A stretch of 46,965 bases of DNA from Clostridium sp. AM34-11AC (GCF_003435375.1 NZ_QWGL01000025.1:1-46965); one strand, 5' to 3'; counted from the stretch's first letter, positions 16,195 through 25,564 are shown. Translations and numbers: made by a program. Notes: generated by a model from the sequence alone, not told the origin.

Positions 16195-16824
16195 TTACAG
16201 AATATATCGAACAACCACGCCCATGTATAAAAATGGGACGAACGGAAGCCGATCTTTTTTCGATATTTTTTTCCTTAATAACTGAACGATTGAATATCCC
16301 GCCGCGATAAGGCATCCGTAGAAGATTGCTCCTGGAATGTCGTTTCCGGTTAGGTAAATACCCATAATCAGAGAAAGCTTTACATCCCCCGCTCCCATGC
16401 TTCCATGACTCAGCAGATATCCCAATCCGAAGGAGATCAAGCAGAACAGAAAGCCCAAGATAATCGACGGTATGATCTTTAAGACCGTGTCCATATCATG
16501 GATTCCATATCCGCCCAACAGAATGGGAAATAATACCAAAAGAAGCAACAATACACGATTTGGAACCAGCTGCTCTTTATGGTCTTCCACACAGAAATAT
16601 GTCATGAACGCGAGCATCACGTATTTCATCTCTGATAAAATATATGGCACTTCCCCGGCGCTGTCCGTTCTCCACATCCGTAGAAACGCAATTTCTGCCG
16701 CTGCAAGGACGATCACTTCAAATTTAGACATTCCGTTGAATTTCTCTGTCTGCCAGAATGTGAGACATATATAAATTCCCGGCAGCAAGATCATTCCCGC
16801 TGCCAATATTAAATACTCATTCAT
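16195..16824 (-). CDS. A24-family prepilin peptidase (TadV/CpaA-like)
   Basis: This 209-residue multi-pass membrane protein is the aspartic peptidase that cuts the leader from Flp-like prepilins and TadE-type pseudopilins. The first catalytic Asp is in CVEDHKEQLVPNRV (about residue 81) and the second in GSMGAGDVKLSL (about 147). The end, RLPFVPFLYMG, is typical of A24 proteins. It lacks the N-terminal zinc-type domain, as do other TadV/CpaA enzymes; that domain occurs separately at 12100-12570. It lies 12 bp after the TadE-like gene and 24 bp before the WG-repeat gene, in one operon. Confidence 0.88.
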   Translation of the reverse strand: MNEYLILAAGMILLPGIYICLTFWQTEKFNGMSKFEVIVLAAAEIAFLRMWRTDSAGEVPYILSEMKYVMLAFMTYFCVEDHKEQLVPNRVLLLLLVLFPILLGGYGIHDMDTVLKIIPSIILGFLFCLISFGLGYLLSHGSMGAGDVKLSLIMGIYLTGNDIPGAIFYGCLIAAGYSIVQLLRKKISKKDRLPFVPFLYMGVVVRYIL

Positions 16825-16836
16825 TTCATACCCCTG

Positions 16837-17637
16837 CTATTTTGAATATGTCACGCCGTCTCCGTCCAGCCAGGCCGGGACCTCACATCTCTGAACGACG
16901 TGGATCGTCGGATCCTTCCGAAAAAGCTTAAAGAAGTACACTTCGATATCGTATTCCACCACCAAGTCGATCATCCGATACTGATCGTCGCTCAAAAAAC
17001 TGCTGTTTTTGAAATTCAGGCCGTTTATTCCGTCCTTCACTCCATAGTGGATCAGATATTCATCCGCAGACATCGCCCTGTGTTTTGCGAAGCTTTCATC
17101 CAGATAAACCTGAAACATGCCGTTCGAGATACATCCGAGAAGCCACGTTTTAGCCTTTTGCTCGCCTTTTTCGATCCCAAGATATACTATGCTCCTGAGC
17201 AGCTGTTTCGGGTCACTGATAAAAACTCCCGCAGAGTTTACCAGCTGCTGTCCTTTATTGATCGTATTCTTTCCGGATTCAATGGTTCCGGAAAGGGATG
17301 ATGAACCACTTTTTATTCCATTAAGGTCATCTTCAAATTGTCCGACCTGCTCCAGAAAGCTGGAGAAATCATCCAATGTCGTATCCAGTGGCGCTGTCTG
17401 CTCATCAATGTCGGCCTTTAAACCAAGGTCGGCAGAGCGGATCCCCAACGCCTCATAAAAATATGTATACGCTGAGATTTCATTTCCCATCTGATGCATG
17501 GCATACTGGATCTTATTATGAACCGCAAAAATATCAATAAAAGAAATAATTCCAAGAATCACCAGGATAAAAGGTACAAGACCGAGAATTGCTTCAACAG
17601 TCAGTAGTCCTTCTTCTCCTGTTTTTTTCCACTGCAT
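16837..17637 (-). CDS. TadE-like pseudopilin protein
   Basis: The 266-residue protein has the type IVb pseudopilin start EEG-LLTVEAILGLVPFIL, where the Glu after the likely cut is at +5, as needed for prepilin processing. One hydrophobic helix (about residues 10-35) is followed by an outer domain rich in Ser, Asp and Gly (SGSSSLSGTIESGKN). It resembles TadE/TadF minor pilins in form; the outer part is not recognised. It sits 15 bp after the DUF5702 gene. Confidence 0.72.
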   Translation of the reverse strand: MQWKKTGEEGLLTVEAILGLVPFILVILGIISFIDIFAVHNKIQYAMHQMGNEISAYTYFYEALGIRSADLGLKADIDEQTAPLDTTLDDFSSFLEQVGQFEDDLNGIKSGSSSLSGTIESGKNTINKGQQLVNSAGVFISDPKQLLRSIVYLGIEKGEQKAKTWLLGCISNGMFQVYLDESFAKHRAMSADEYLIHYGVKDGINGLNFKNSSFLSDDQYRMIDLVVEYDIEVYFFKLFRKDPTIHVVQRCEVPAWLDGDGVTYSK

Positions 17638-17652
17638 GTACCGATTCCCTCC

Positions 17653-20181
17653 TTAGTAACCTCGAATAACAGAATATCCGAAATAATGGTTCTCAAGACG
17701 TTCGATCTGTGACTCTGTGCTTGTACCGGAATAAAACATCTCCGCAAAATTATCGGGAAGAACAACAAAATCCGCCTTCACTTTACAGGTCGCTTTTACC
17801 GCTGTCACGGTATCCTGCATTTTAAAGTCAAGAGACGACCATTCACCGCCTTTATGCTTTGCCTGATTCATATTTAGTGTGATCAAATTGGCCGTTCGTG
17901 AGGTAAGCGTATTTGAGTCTGTAAAAATGCAAAGCAGTACAAACATATAATCCTCATAGGTAAGGCCGAATTTATCTTCCGAGGACTCCGGAATGTCGAT
18001 ATGAAGCAGAGATGCGATTCCGTCAATTCCGTTCAGGTCTTCCATCTCCGTTTTCATAAAGGTTACCTTATCCCGCTCTTTTAGTTCCATCCAGTCCGCC
18101 GCTGTCTCTATAGAAGCAAACGCCAGTCTCAACGCGCCGCTGACAGAAATCCGCACAAGGGGAGCCACCGCTGCACCTACTCCTGTTGCAGCTACTGCGG
18201 TCGCTGCCGTATCTGCCACTGCACAGATTGCCTCATTTATTTCCGTGATCGCGTAACTGGCTGCAAAGTTCATCGTCTCACGGACTCCACAGATGATATT
18301 TCTCGATTTATTCAGATTTGATACCGAATTATTATATCCGCCGAGAAGATATTCCAGTTCCGCTCCATACAGGTAGTTGATATCCGGTGACATTTCGTAT
18401 CCGGTCAGGCTGATGTCTTCTTTGGAATCCTTTTTTTCTTCCGTCATATTCGTTTCAAGACTGTTTTTCTTTGGTGATTTCACGCCTGTCACTCTGCTGG
18501 AAAACATTCCGAAATCATAACTGGTAACGAGAAATTTATCCAACGCATGTTCTCCGCCTGCTGACAGGTTTTTCAGGGAAAGTCCTCCTGAGAAATAATC
18601 ACTGAATCCTGGAACATCTCCCGTAGCTCCGCCGGATTTTAATTGTGCTGCAATCCCCTCCGGGATATTTCTTGCCTCGGTTTGTTCAGGCTTATTCAGT
18701 TCTTCCTCCGCCTTTTCCTGTGCTTTTTTTGCCTCATCTATTTTTTTATCTCCGGCATCTTTATCGCCTTTTCCACTTGCTCCTCCTTCGCAGAATTTCT
18801 GAAGCTCCTGATAAAACTCTCCTTTATCATCCCTGAAGTCATACCATTGTCCCCAGACTTTTGACTTCCACGTGCGGTCAGTACCCGCTTCAATTTCACC
18901 ACTTAAGATCTTTTCCCGGACATCTTTCAGTTCACCTACTTCATAAGCAAGATCACTTTTATTTCTTTCATTTTTCAATTTGTCCTGATTGGTCGGCTCA
19001 ATCAGGTCATATACTTCCTGGAATTGATCCGAAAGTTTCAAAATATCTTCCAGATCTTTTATTTCCGCTTCGATTCCCACTCTGATGTCATCAGAACAGT
19101 CGACAAGATGCTCTTTTAATTCCCTTACCTGTTCCTTTAATGTCTTGAGAGTGTTATCCAGCATAACTGTCTGTACCCTCAGCGCGCTAATCGCTTCGCC
19201 TGCATTATCGAAATTGATTGGTTCTCCTTTCGGATCTGTCAATGGGTTCTCGTATACTAATAACTCTATCTCAAGGTCGTCAAGGTATTCATCTACATCA
19301 AAATCTTTATATTTGTCATACAGATCCGCCATGTCTGCCACTTTTTCAGCATCCTCCGGATCATCCTCTGAACTGCTGCTTTCTGTATCTGTATCTTCCT
19401 CTTCACTGTCAAACATTTCCAGGGCAGCTTCAATTTCTTCCTGGTGTTCTAAATAATAAGTATATTTTTCGTATTCCTCCGATTTTACAACTGCTTCCAG
19501 CTTATCACTGTAGGCAACAAACCTTCTCTCCAGACCATCAAGATAATCCGGATATGCTGCAATCGCTTTCAATGTATCATAATAATCCTGGATGTCTTCC
19601 ATCGCCTTCTGGCTTTTTTCGGAAATTTCTTTTCTTTTTTTGATTGCATCCATATCATCATCAACAGTTTCAAATTCCCCCAGCGAACTCAAAATACCAT
19701 TCTCGTCCATAACCTGTTCCACAATACGGTATTTCATAAAGTCACTGATCTGAGTCATCAGCACGTTATTATTGGAAAGACTGGCACCGTCCACTTTCTC
19801 ATAGGAAATCTTTACATCGGCATCCTTGTAAGGCATAAAACCGGATAAAGCTTTTCCATCACCAACCGGATTGAAGGAATATCCCACCGTATCCGCAAGC
19901 TTATTGACTGCCTCAAGTCCCTCTTTATTCTGTGTAACTGAAAATAAGCCATACAACTCTTTCAGAAGATTGTCAAATTCACTTAAAACTGCGTCACCAT
20001 AAGTATCCGCCGCCATAACAGCCTGGGAACTATAGAGATTTAACCGTGCCACGTCAACCATAACACTGCTGATTGCAACGACCGGCACCATCATCAGGGT
20101 CAGGAAGACTGTGATGATTCCATGACTGCCTGTTCTCTTCTTCTTGTTTTCTTTTTTCCAGATTTTTTTCATTATTTTCAT
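17653..20181 (-). CDS. DUF5702 protein, TadG-like pilus component
   Basis: This 842-residue protein starts with a Lys-rich end and SHG-IITVFLTLMMVPVVAI, a pseudopilin-like membrane helix (residues about 18-45) without the +5 Glu (Phe instead). It continues VMVDVARLNLYSSQAVMAAD, typical of DUF5702/TadG-like proteins of Firmicutes. Residues about 180-520 are highly charged and probably coiled coil, with an acidic stretch (DSEEEDTDTESSSSEDD). An Ala-rich segment (near 660-700) may touch the membrane. In Gram-positive Tad loci such proteins are thought to act as large minor pilins or surface parts; that role is inferred. Confidence 0.8.
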   Translation of the reverse strand: MKIMKKIWKKENKKKRTGSHGIITVFLTLMMVPVVAISSVMVDVARLNLYSSQAVMAADTYGDAVLSEFDNLLKELYGLFSVTQNKEGLEAVNKLADTVGYSFNPVGDGKALSGFMPYKDADVKISYEKVDGASLSNNNVLMTQISDFMKYRIVEQVMDENGILSSLGEFETVDDDMDAIKKRKEISEKSQKAMEDIQDYYDTLKAIAAYPDYLDGLERRFVAYSDKLEAVVKSEEYEKYTYYLEHQEEIEAALEMFDSEEEDTDTESSSSEDDPEDAEKVADMADLYDKYKDFDVDEYLDDLEIELLVYENPLTDPKGEPINFDNAGEAISALRVQTVMLDNTLKTLKEQVRELKEHLVDCSDDIRVGIEAEIKDLEDILKLSDQFQEVYDLIEPTNQDKLKNERNKSDLAYEVGELKDVREKILSGEIEAGTDRTWKSKVWGQWYDFRDDKGEFYQELQKFCEGGASGKGDKDAGDKKIDEAKKAQEKAEEELNKPEQTEARNIPEGIAAQLKSGGATGDVPGFSDYFSGGLSLKNLSAGGEHALDKFLVTSYDFGMFSSRVTGVKSPKKNSLETNMTEEKKDSKEDISLTGYEMSPDINYLYGAELEYLLGGYNNSVSNLNKSRNIICGVRETMNFAASYAITEINEAICAVADTAATAVAATGVGAAVAPLVRISVSGALRLAFASIETAADWMELKERDKVTFMKTEMEDLNGIDGIASLLHIDIPESSEDKFGLTYEDYMFVLLCIFTDSNTLTSRTANLITLNMNQAKHKGGEWSSLDFKMQDTVTAVKATCKVKADFVVLPDNFAEMFYSGTSTESQIERLENHYFGYSVIRGY

Positions 20182-20199
20182 TCCTGAAACTCCCCTTTT

Positions 20200-20859
20200 C
20201 TATGCTCCAAGAATTTCTTTTAATTTCGAGTAGGCCGCAGAAATTTTTCCTGCAAAATTCCGGGCCACCTCTCCGAGCTTTGTGTCTTTCACGAGACTGA
20301 TCGCATAATCTCCATTTCGGATCAGACTGTCATGATCCACCACCGCAACACGGGCCGTAGCGGAAATTTGGTACTTATTGTCGATTCCAAGAATTGAGAA
20401 ATCCAACGGCGATGAGACTGTCTGCGTTGCAGTCGCCTCAAATTGTTTTAACAGTACATAATTGCTGTAATCGATCGTAAGTGAAAGGTCGTTCCGATAC
20501 AGAATGCGTTCCGCTGTAGATTTAAAATACTTTTCAAAATCCTTCTGGGAATTCAGATTGTTCCCGTCTCCAAACATTCCTCTATAGGGAGAAAGAGGAC
20601 GCGAAGCGGAATATGAGTTTCCCGCTCCCACCTGATAATCGCTGCCTTCCGTATACTCCATCTCCGCATTTTTTGTCACATAAGTGTCCGTTACCGTATT
20701 CTTATAATAGACAAGGGTTGTCTCCAGTGCGGCCTGAAGACTTGCGCGCTGAAAGAGGAATAGCGCCAGATAAAGAAGCAGTAATGTACTTAACACAGCA
20801 ATTGGAAGTATGACGATTGCTTCCACAGCAATATGTCCTTTTTCTTTTTTTCTGTTCAT
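20200..20859 (-). CDS. TadE-like pseudopilin protein
   Basis: This 219-residue protein starts MNRKKEKG-HIAVEAIVILP, a class IVb prepilin site with Glu at +5 after Gly, followed by a long hydrophobic helix (about residues 9-33). The outer part has TadE/TadF-like spacing and no Cys. It should be cut by the A24 peptidase and enter or prime the pilus. It lies between the Flp-like pilin and DUF5702 genes with short gaps. Confidence 0.75.
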   Translation of the reverse strand: MNRKKEKGHIAVEAIVILPIAVLSTLLLLYLALFLFQRASLQAALETTLVYYKNTVTDTYVTKNAEMEYTEGSDYQVGAGNSYSASRPLSPYRGMFGDGNNLNSQKDFEKYFKSTAERILYRNDLSLTIDYSNYVLLKQFEATATQTVSSPLDFSILGIDNKYQISATARVAVVDHDSLIRNGDYAISLVKDTKLGEVARNFAGKISAAYSKLKEILGA

Positions 20860-20895
20860 ACGCTATTCCCCCGTCTTTGCAGTAATTCACACCTA

Positions 20896-21114
20896 TTAAA
20901 TAGTTGTTTTGAAAATAATATCCATCAACTTGTTAGTCCACTCCTGAAGTCTGCCCCAGAATGTGGTAACTAACGTAACAACAATTACTAAAATAAGAAG
21001 TGTTGCAACTACGTTTGAAACGCCATCCTGCTCTTCTAAAAAGCTCTCCAGTTTGTCTTTTGCCACATTTGCTCTGAGCATAGCATTAATGCAGATCTTG
21101 TCTAACATTTTCAT
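20896..21114 (-). CDS. Flp1-like type IVb pilin (major pilin candidate)
   Basis: The 72-residue protein has the size and plan of Flp1-family pilins: an N-terminal charged leader, the likely cut in EEQDG-VSNVVATLL, and a hydrophobic helix (about residues 33-53) followed by a short amphipathic tail. GGAGG stands 8 bases before the ATG. Unlike canonical Flp pilins it has Val, not Glu, at position +5 after the likely cut. Its place between tadC and the TadE-like gene, and its strong ribosome site, suit a highly made main subunit. Confidence 0.8.
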   Translation of the reverse strand: MKMLDKICINAMLRANVAKDKLESFLEEQDGVSNVVATLLILVIVVTLVTTFWGRLQEWTNKLMDIIFKTTI

Positions 21115-21165
21115 TCTCGTTTCCTCCTCTTGATTTGTATATTACCATCAATTCCCTTTTCTGAA

Positions 21166-22266
21166 TTACAGGTTAAAACCTGCCATAGCGGGAACAATGA
21201 TCACAACCAGAATTCCGATAAACATCAACATTGTCGGAATATACAGCCGGTTCTGAACCGCTTCACTCATTCGTCTGGCGCTGTGTTTTTTATCCAGCCA
21301 GCACTCGTCATTAATTTCTTTCAGATCATCCGAAAGGTTTGCGTTACCTGACGCATAGCTCTTACTGATAACCGTGATCATCTTATCCAGATATTTATTG
21401 CTGCATCTGCACTGCATACGTGTAAACGCTCCCTGAAGTGTTGAAGATCGGTTCATCTCCTTCACCACAAGTGTCAGTTCCTGATAAATCAGGGAAGTGT
21501 CGCTCTGGGCTGTCTCCTCGATCGCGCGGGTAATATTCATTCCAGCTGTTACCAGAAGTGTAATTTTTGAGACTGCATTCGGAAAATCCCGATCCAGCTC
21601 TTCCTGACGTTTTTTTGCTCTTGTGAGTATACCGTCATACGGAAGGTATCCATACAGGGTACATCCTATAAATGATGCCATCATCGGCATTAAAATACCG
21701 CCTGTTTCTTTTCCTGCCGCGATCATCAGTGTTCCCATCAGGCAGGCCAGAATTAGACCGATCCACATAAATGCCACCAATGATGCCAGAAGGAAATATG
21801 CATAAATAGCCGAATTTCTCTTTCCACTTGTCTCCTGGTTTCTCTCGAGTTCAATAAAACCAGACTGTTCACAGCTCGCTGTCAACTTCTTTAAAACTTC
21901 ATTGTCTCCGTCCAGCTTCAGATCGATCAGCATCTGGTACCCGAAAAGGCAGATATAATCCAAGAATGAAAATGTCGATCCGCTGTAATATTTTTCTTCC
22001 TGATTCCTATAGTTCTCAATCTGCTTGTCCCAGTCGCGAACTTTCTTCTTTGCCTTTTTTTCTTTATCTCTGCGGTATTTTTCGTACTCTTTCAAATATG
22101 CCAATCTTTTATCTTCCAGATCTATTCTCGAAAACCGGTTCGACCAGGCTCTGGAAAGAACAATTTCAGCAGCTGATGTTTTTCCTGCCTTTCCCGTTTT
22201 CACAAAAAAGAGCACTATTCCCACCGTTGCCACTATCATCAGTATTATCGCTGCCACAAATTCCAC
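21166..22266 (-). CDS. tadC: TadC-like inner-membrane platform protein (T2SS-F family)
   Basis: The 366-residue protein has an N-terminal membrane segment, a charged middle part, two further membrane segments (about residues 155-215), the conserved GypSF cytoplasmic part (LDRDFPNAVSKITLLVTAGM, then ITRAIEETA), and a C-terminal membrane helix (MLMFIGILVVIIVPAMAG). This matches TadC, which pairs with TadB to form the platform that the TadA ATPase acts on. It follows tadB with a 6-bp gap. The paralogue order TadA-TadB-TadC is the usual one. Confidence 0.88.
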   Translation of the reverse strand: MEFVAAIILMIVATVGIVLFFVKTGKAGKTSAAEIVLSRAWSNRFSRIDLEDKRLAYLKEYEKYRRDKEKKAKKKVRDWDKQIENYRNQEEKYYSGSTFSFLDYICLFGYQMLIDLKLDGDNEVLKKLTASCEQSGFIELERNQETSGKRNSAIYAYFLLASLVAFMWIGLILACLMGTLMIAAGKETGGILMPMMASFIGCTLYGYLPYDGILTRAKKRQEELDRDFPNAVSKITLLVTAGMNITRAIEETAQSDTSLIYQELTLVVKEMNRSSTLQGAFTRMQCRCSNKYLDKMITVISKSYASGNANLSDDLKEINDECWLDKKHSARRMSEAVQNRLYIPTMLMFIGILVVIIVPAMAGFNL

Positions 22267-22272
22267 CTCCGT

Positions 22273-23046
22273 TTATACGTCAATTTCTGCGGCTCTCGTT
22301 GCTATCACATACGATACAAATGTGCAGACCACACCAACTGTTGCTGCAATGCGTCCGATAGCTGTTGTAAATAATGAGTCCATGAAGCCGCTTCCCATTG
22401 TGGACATCATAATTACAAGTACCAATGGAAGGACTAACATCATGTACGCCTCAGACTTTGCAGAGTTGATCTCTGTCTGGATCTCCATGGCAATCTCAAC
22501 TTTGTCCTTGATAATGTCGCGGGTCTGGGCAATGATATATCCGAAATCGCTTGTCTTTCCTTCAATCGTCTTGTAGATTGCGGCAAAGCTCAGCACATCA
22601 TCAATATCGCTCCGCTCACCCAGTTCCTCAAATCCCTTCACCATGGGAATTCCAGCATGTCTGTAATCACTCACGATCAGGGCAATTTCCCGGACAATGT
22701 CGGAATCCTGATTGTAGATCATCTGAAGTTCTCTCAATGAATCCTCAACTGCATTTTCCATCGACCGTCCGCTTCCTCCGCTGATGGAGATCGAAATAAT
22801 TTCCAGAAATTCTTTAAATTGAAGTCTCAGTTTTTCCTGGCGTCTCTTTGTCACAGTCTGAGAATAATTCTTTTCCTGCCAGATTCCGATTATAAATCCA
22901 CCGATCACTGCAACCGGAATAAACCGATAGTAGATAAACAGCACGGCACCGATCATCACAGAGAAAAACAGATATGCCAGCACATGCTGTCCCTTTGTCA
23001 TATTACACTCATAATATTTGAGCCTTACCTTATTCTTCTCGTCCAT
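22273..23046 (-). CDS. tadB: TadB-like inner-membrane platform protein (T2SS-F family)
   Basis: A 257-residue platform protein with two membrane segments near the N-terminus (AYLFFSVMIGAVLFIYYRF and following) and two at the C-terminus. The T2SS-F core (LQFKEFLEIISISISGGSG, then SMENAVEDSLREL) lies between them. The start at 23046 (MDEKNK) is chosen because GGAGG in the end of tadA lies 6 bases upstream; the ATG just before it is an alternative. It overlaps tadA by 17 bp, so it is translationally coupled. Confidence 0.87.
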   Translation of the reverse strand: MDEKNKVRLKYYECNMTKGQHVLAYLFFSVMIGAVLFIYYRFIPVAVIGGFIIGIWQEKNYSQTVTKRRQEKLRLQFKEFLEIISISISGGSGRSMENAVEDSLRELQMIYNQDSDIVREIALIVSDYRHAGIPMVKGFEELGERSDIDDVLSFAAIYKTIEGKTSDFGYIIAQTRDIIKDKVEIAMEIQTEINSAKSEAYMMLVLPLVLVIMMSTMGSGFMDSLFTTAIGRIAATVGVVCTFVSYVIATRAAEIDV

Positions 23047-24328
23047 CATTTTCCTCCAGATAGTCATATACTCCGGCCAGAATGAATTTTTCCTGATTCT
23101 GTATCTTGTTTTCTGTCCTTACCAGTCTTCCGGATACTTTCTTTAATGTTGACTTCTCATCCTCTTTAAATTTGTAGATTGAGTTCAGCGTTACTCTTCC
23201 ATCTTTATAGCCAGTAACTTCCGTAATCTCCATACACTTTCTGGAGAAGTCGCGCAGTCTTGACAGATGTACGATATAGTCCACAGCGGAAGCGATCTGC
23301 TGCCGGATCGCCTCAAGCGGAAGCTCTGCACTTCCTGTAAGGACCATTGTCTCCAATCGGGAAAGCATTCCTTCCGGAGAATTTGCATGTCCGGTGGAAA
23401 GGCTTCCATCGTGTCCGGTGTTCATGGCCTGAAGCATATCCAGTGCCTCCGGTCCACGGACCTCTCCGACGATGATCCGATCCGGTCGCATTCGCAGGGA
23501 TGCTTTGATCAGATCACGGATCGTAATTTCATTGGAATCCTTCGAATTCGCCTTTTTCGTCTCCATGCGTACCAGGTTTGGAATATTCTTGATCTGAAGT
23601 TCGGCGGAATCCTCTATCGTGATTACACGTTCCCACGGCTGTATGTAATTTGACAGTGCGTTTAAAAATGTTGTCTTACCACTTCCGGTTCCGCCGCATA
23701 CAAACACATTGTGTCTGGTCGCCACAACCTTTTCCAGAAAGTCCGCTGCTTCCGGAGTGATGGATCCGTAGGAAAGAAGTTTTTCGATCGTCATCGGGTT
23801 TTTCGAAAACCGTCGGATCGTGACGGTTGCCCCGTTTAGCGCAACCGGCGGGAGAACTACATGAACACGTGATCCATCATCGAGTCTTGCGTCAACGATC
23901 GGGTTACTGGCATCGACTGTTCGGTCCATGCTGCTGACAAACCGCTTTACAATACGTTCCAGATCCTCACTGCTCTCAAAGTGCTCTTCCAGCTGCATTA
24001 ATTTTCCGCTTTTCTCCACAAAAATCGTGTCATATCCATTGATCATGACCTCCGTGATATCCGGGTCCATAATGATCTTGCCAAGAATTCCAAGACCTTC
24101 TACAGATTCTGTCACTGTGTATTTCAGTGTCTTTTTATCTTTGAATGACAGATTCTGATAGTACCAGTAGAGACCTTCATCATTCTGTCTCGCCCATTCG
24201 ATTCGTTCCTGAATCTTATGATCGATCAGATCAGACATTTCATTTTCCGAGTACTCCCGCATCCGTCCTGCTTCCTGAACGATCTTCTTTAAAACGGCAA
24301 CTTCATCCATAAAATATTCTTTTGCCAT
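23030..24328 (-). CDS. tadA: CpaF/TadA-family pilus assembly ATPase
   Basis: This 432-residue secretion ATPase powers Tad pilus assembly. The Walker A motif is GGTGSGKT (residues 212-219), the Walker B region RIIVGEVRG (284-292), and the His box TGHDGSLSTGHANS (304-317). An Arg-rich segment precedes the core (TVTIRRFSKNPMT), as in CpaF. It acts in the cytoplasm as a hexamer on TadB/TadC. It lies 17 bp after tadZ. Length and motifs are complete. Confidence 0.95.
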   Translation of the reverse strand: MAKEYFMDEVAVLKKIVQEAGRMREYSENEMSDLIDHKIQERIEWARQNDEGLYWYYQNLSFKDKKTLKYTVTESVEGLGILGKIIMDPDITEVMINGYDTIFVEKSGKLMQLEEHFESSEDLERIVKRFVSSMDRTVDASNPIVDARLDDGSRVHVVLPPVALNGATVTIRRFSKNPMTIEKLLSYGSITPEAADFLEKVVATRHNVFVCGGTGSGKTTFLNALSNYIQPWERVITIEDSAELQIKNIPNLVRMETKKANSKDSNEITIRDLIKASLRMRPDRIIVGEVRGPEALDMLQAMNTGHDGSLSTGHANSPEGMLSRLETMVLTGSAELPLEAIRQQIASAVDYIVHLSRLRDFSRKCMEITEVTGYKDGRVTLNSIYKFKEDEKSTLKKVSGRLVRTENKIQNQEKFILAGVYDYLEENDGREE

Positions 24329-24345
24329 AAAAAACCCCTTTTACA

Positions 24346-25392
24346 TTATGATTCCAGAATTCTGTCGATGTCCATTTCTCCATTTTTTTCGATCGCATGC
24401 AGAATATTTTTCATCTGTAAATTTCCATAATTGTGGATCAGTCCCGCCTCAGCAAAGGCATTTTGTCTGCAGTATGAGGAATTACTTTCAGCGAAATTAT
24501 GGACTACCAGCATTTTTTTCTTATATTCATTGACGATTCCCTGTCGTAAAAACAGCTGCATCTTCATAGAACACAGCTCCCCAGGTTTTTCTGTCACGAC
24601 GATCGTATCAGAGATTTTCATTACCGCCGCTTCCATAGATCCAATACCACTGTTGAGGTCTACGACCAGAACATCGCACACACCGCTCTTCTGGATCTTA
24701 TGGATAATGTCCTCGATTTCCTCCCCTGAAACAGCCTTATGATCCGCAAGCCGCTCAAATCCCTCGACATAGCAGATATCATTGACGCCTTGTTTCATCA
24801 GGCCTTTCATTTTTAATTCGAAGTTTACACTCTCGTCTGCCGCGGCTTCAGCCAGTGCTACAATCCCCGGCTCCTGATATGGATTCAGTGCATCGGCACT
24901 GCACAATGCCTCCAAGCTTAAAAACAGAGGTTTCTTTCCTTTTTTTGCTGCCAGACCGGCGATTGCAAGGGCAACCGTAGTCTTTCCGCTTCCTCCAATA
25001 GGAGAATATACCGATACGACTGACATTTTTCCCGCATGATCTGATTCGTAGGAATATCCGGCTTTTTCTGCATATGCGCGGATCATATCCTTATATATTT
25101 TACTGATTCTCTGGTATTTTGAAATGTGAACACATTCCTTATAAAGACTTGTATTTTCCGCCTCTTCACTGTAAAGGCAGATCGGCATTTTCACCCTTGA
25201 AAAATTAATCCTTGATTCCGACAGATCCGGGTCAAACATTACAACATCAAAGGACTCATTTTCCATCGCATTCTCAAGTTTATCTGCACTGGTATAAACA
25301 TAGATCGTCAAATCGCTGTAGCCCTGCAGCTCTTCGGATATTTTTCTCAGGTACTCTTTATTTGAGTCTGCTATTGCAAGTAAAATATTCAT
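24346..25392 (-). CDS. tadZ: TadZ/CpaE-like ATPase, first gene of the tad operon
   Basis: The 348-residue protein has an N-terminal receiver-like domain (about 1-110) and a MinD/ParA-type ATPase domain. Its P-loop, SPIGGSGKTT (130-139), lacks the extra signature Lys of MinD, as is common in TadZ. In other bacteria TadZ/CpaE places the pilus machine in the cell. It is the first gene after the promoter with the shared 23-bp element. A GGGGGAC site lies 5-8 bases before the ATG. Confidence 0.85.
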   Translation of the reverse strand: MNILLAIADSNKEYLRKISEELQGYSDLTIYVYTSADKLENAMENESFDVVMFDPDLSESRINFSRVKMPICLYSEEAENTSLYKECVHISKYQRISKIYKDMIRAYAEKAGYSYESDHAGKMSVVSVYSPIGGSGKTTVALAIAGLAAKKGKKPLFLSLEALCSADALNPYQEPGIVALAEAAADESVNFELKMKGLMKQGVNDICYVEGFERLADHKAVSGEEIEDIIHKIQKSGVCDVLVVDLNSGIGSMEAAVMKISDTIVVTEKPGELCSMKMQLFLRQGIVNEYKKKMLVVHNFAESNSSYCRQNAFAEAGLIHNYGNLQMKNILHAIEKNGEMDIDRILES

Positions 25393-25465
25393 ACCAAGTC
25401 CCCCATTTATTTTCTTTTTTGTAATTATTTGAACAGAAGCAAAATGTCTCCTATTTACTAAAAAT

Positions 25466-25524
25466 AAAATACCATATATTCCCTAACTTTTATTATGGCG
25501 TTCAAAATCGACCCACTTTTCGAC
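25466..25524 (-). promoter_or_regulatory. Promoter and candidate LytTR operator of the tad operon
   Basis: On the minus strand the element at 25524-25502 contains CGAAAA, 6 bp, CGATTTTGA, with two CGA half-sites 12 bp apart. Exactly 30 bp after it comes TATTTT (25471-25466). The expected -35 place (25494-25489) reads AATAAA, so the promoter is weak and probably needs an activator. The same element, 20 of 23 bases and with the same 30-bp spacing, stands before the LytTR gene at 27553. Direct repeats about one helical turn apart next to a poor -35 box are typical of LytTR control. Confidence 0.6.
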
Positions 25525-25564
25525 AAAAAAAGAGAAGCTTCTCTATTGAAAAGAAGTTTCCCTT
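25525..25564 (-). terminator. Terminator after the GLUG-lipoprotein pseudogene
   Basis: On the minus strand GAAACTTCT pairs imperfectly with AGAAGCTTC and is followed by seven T. It ends right at the operator of the tad promoter. Confidence 0.7.
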
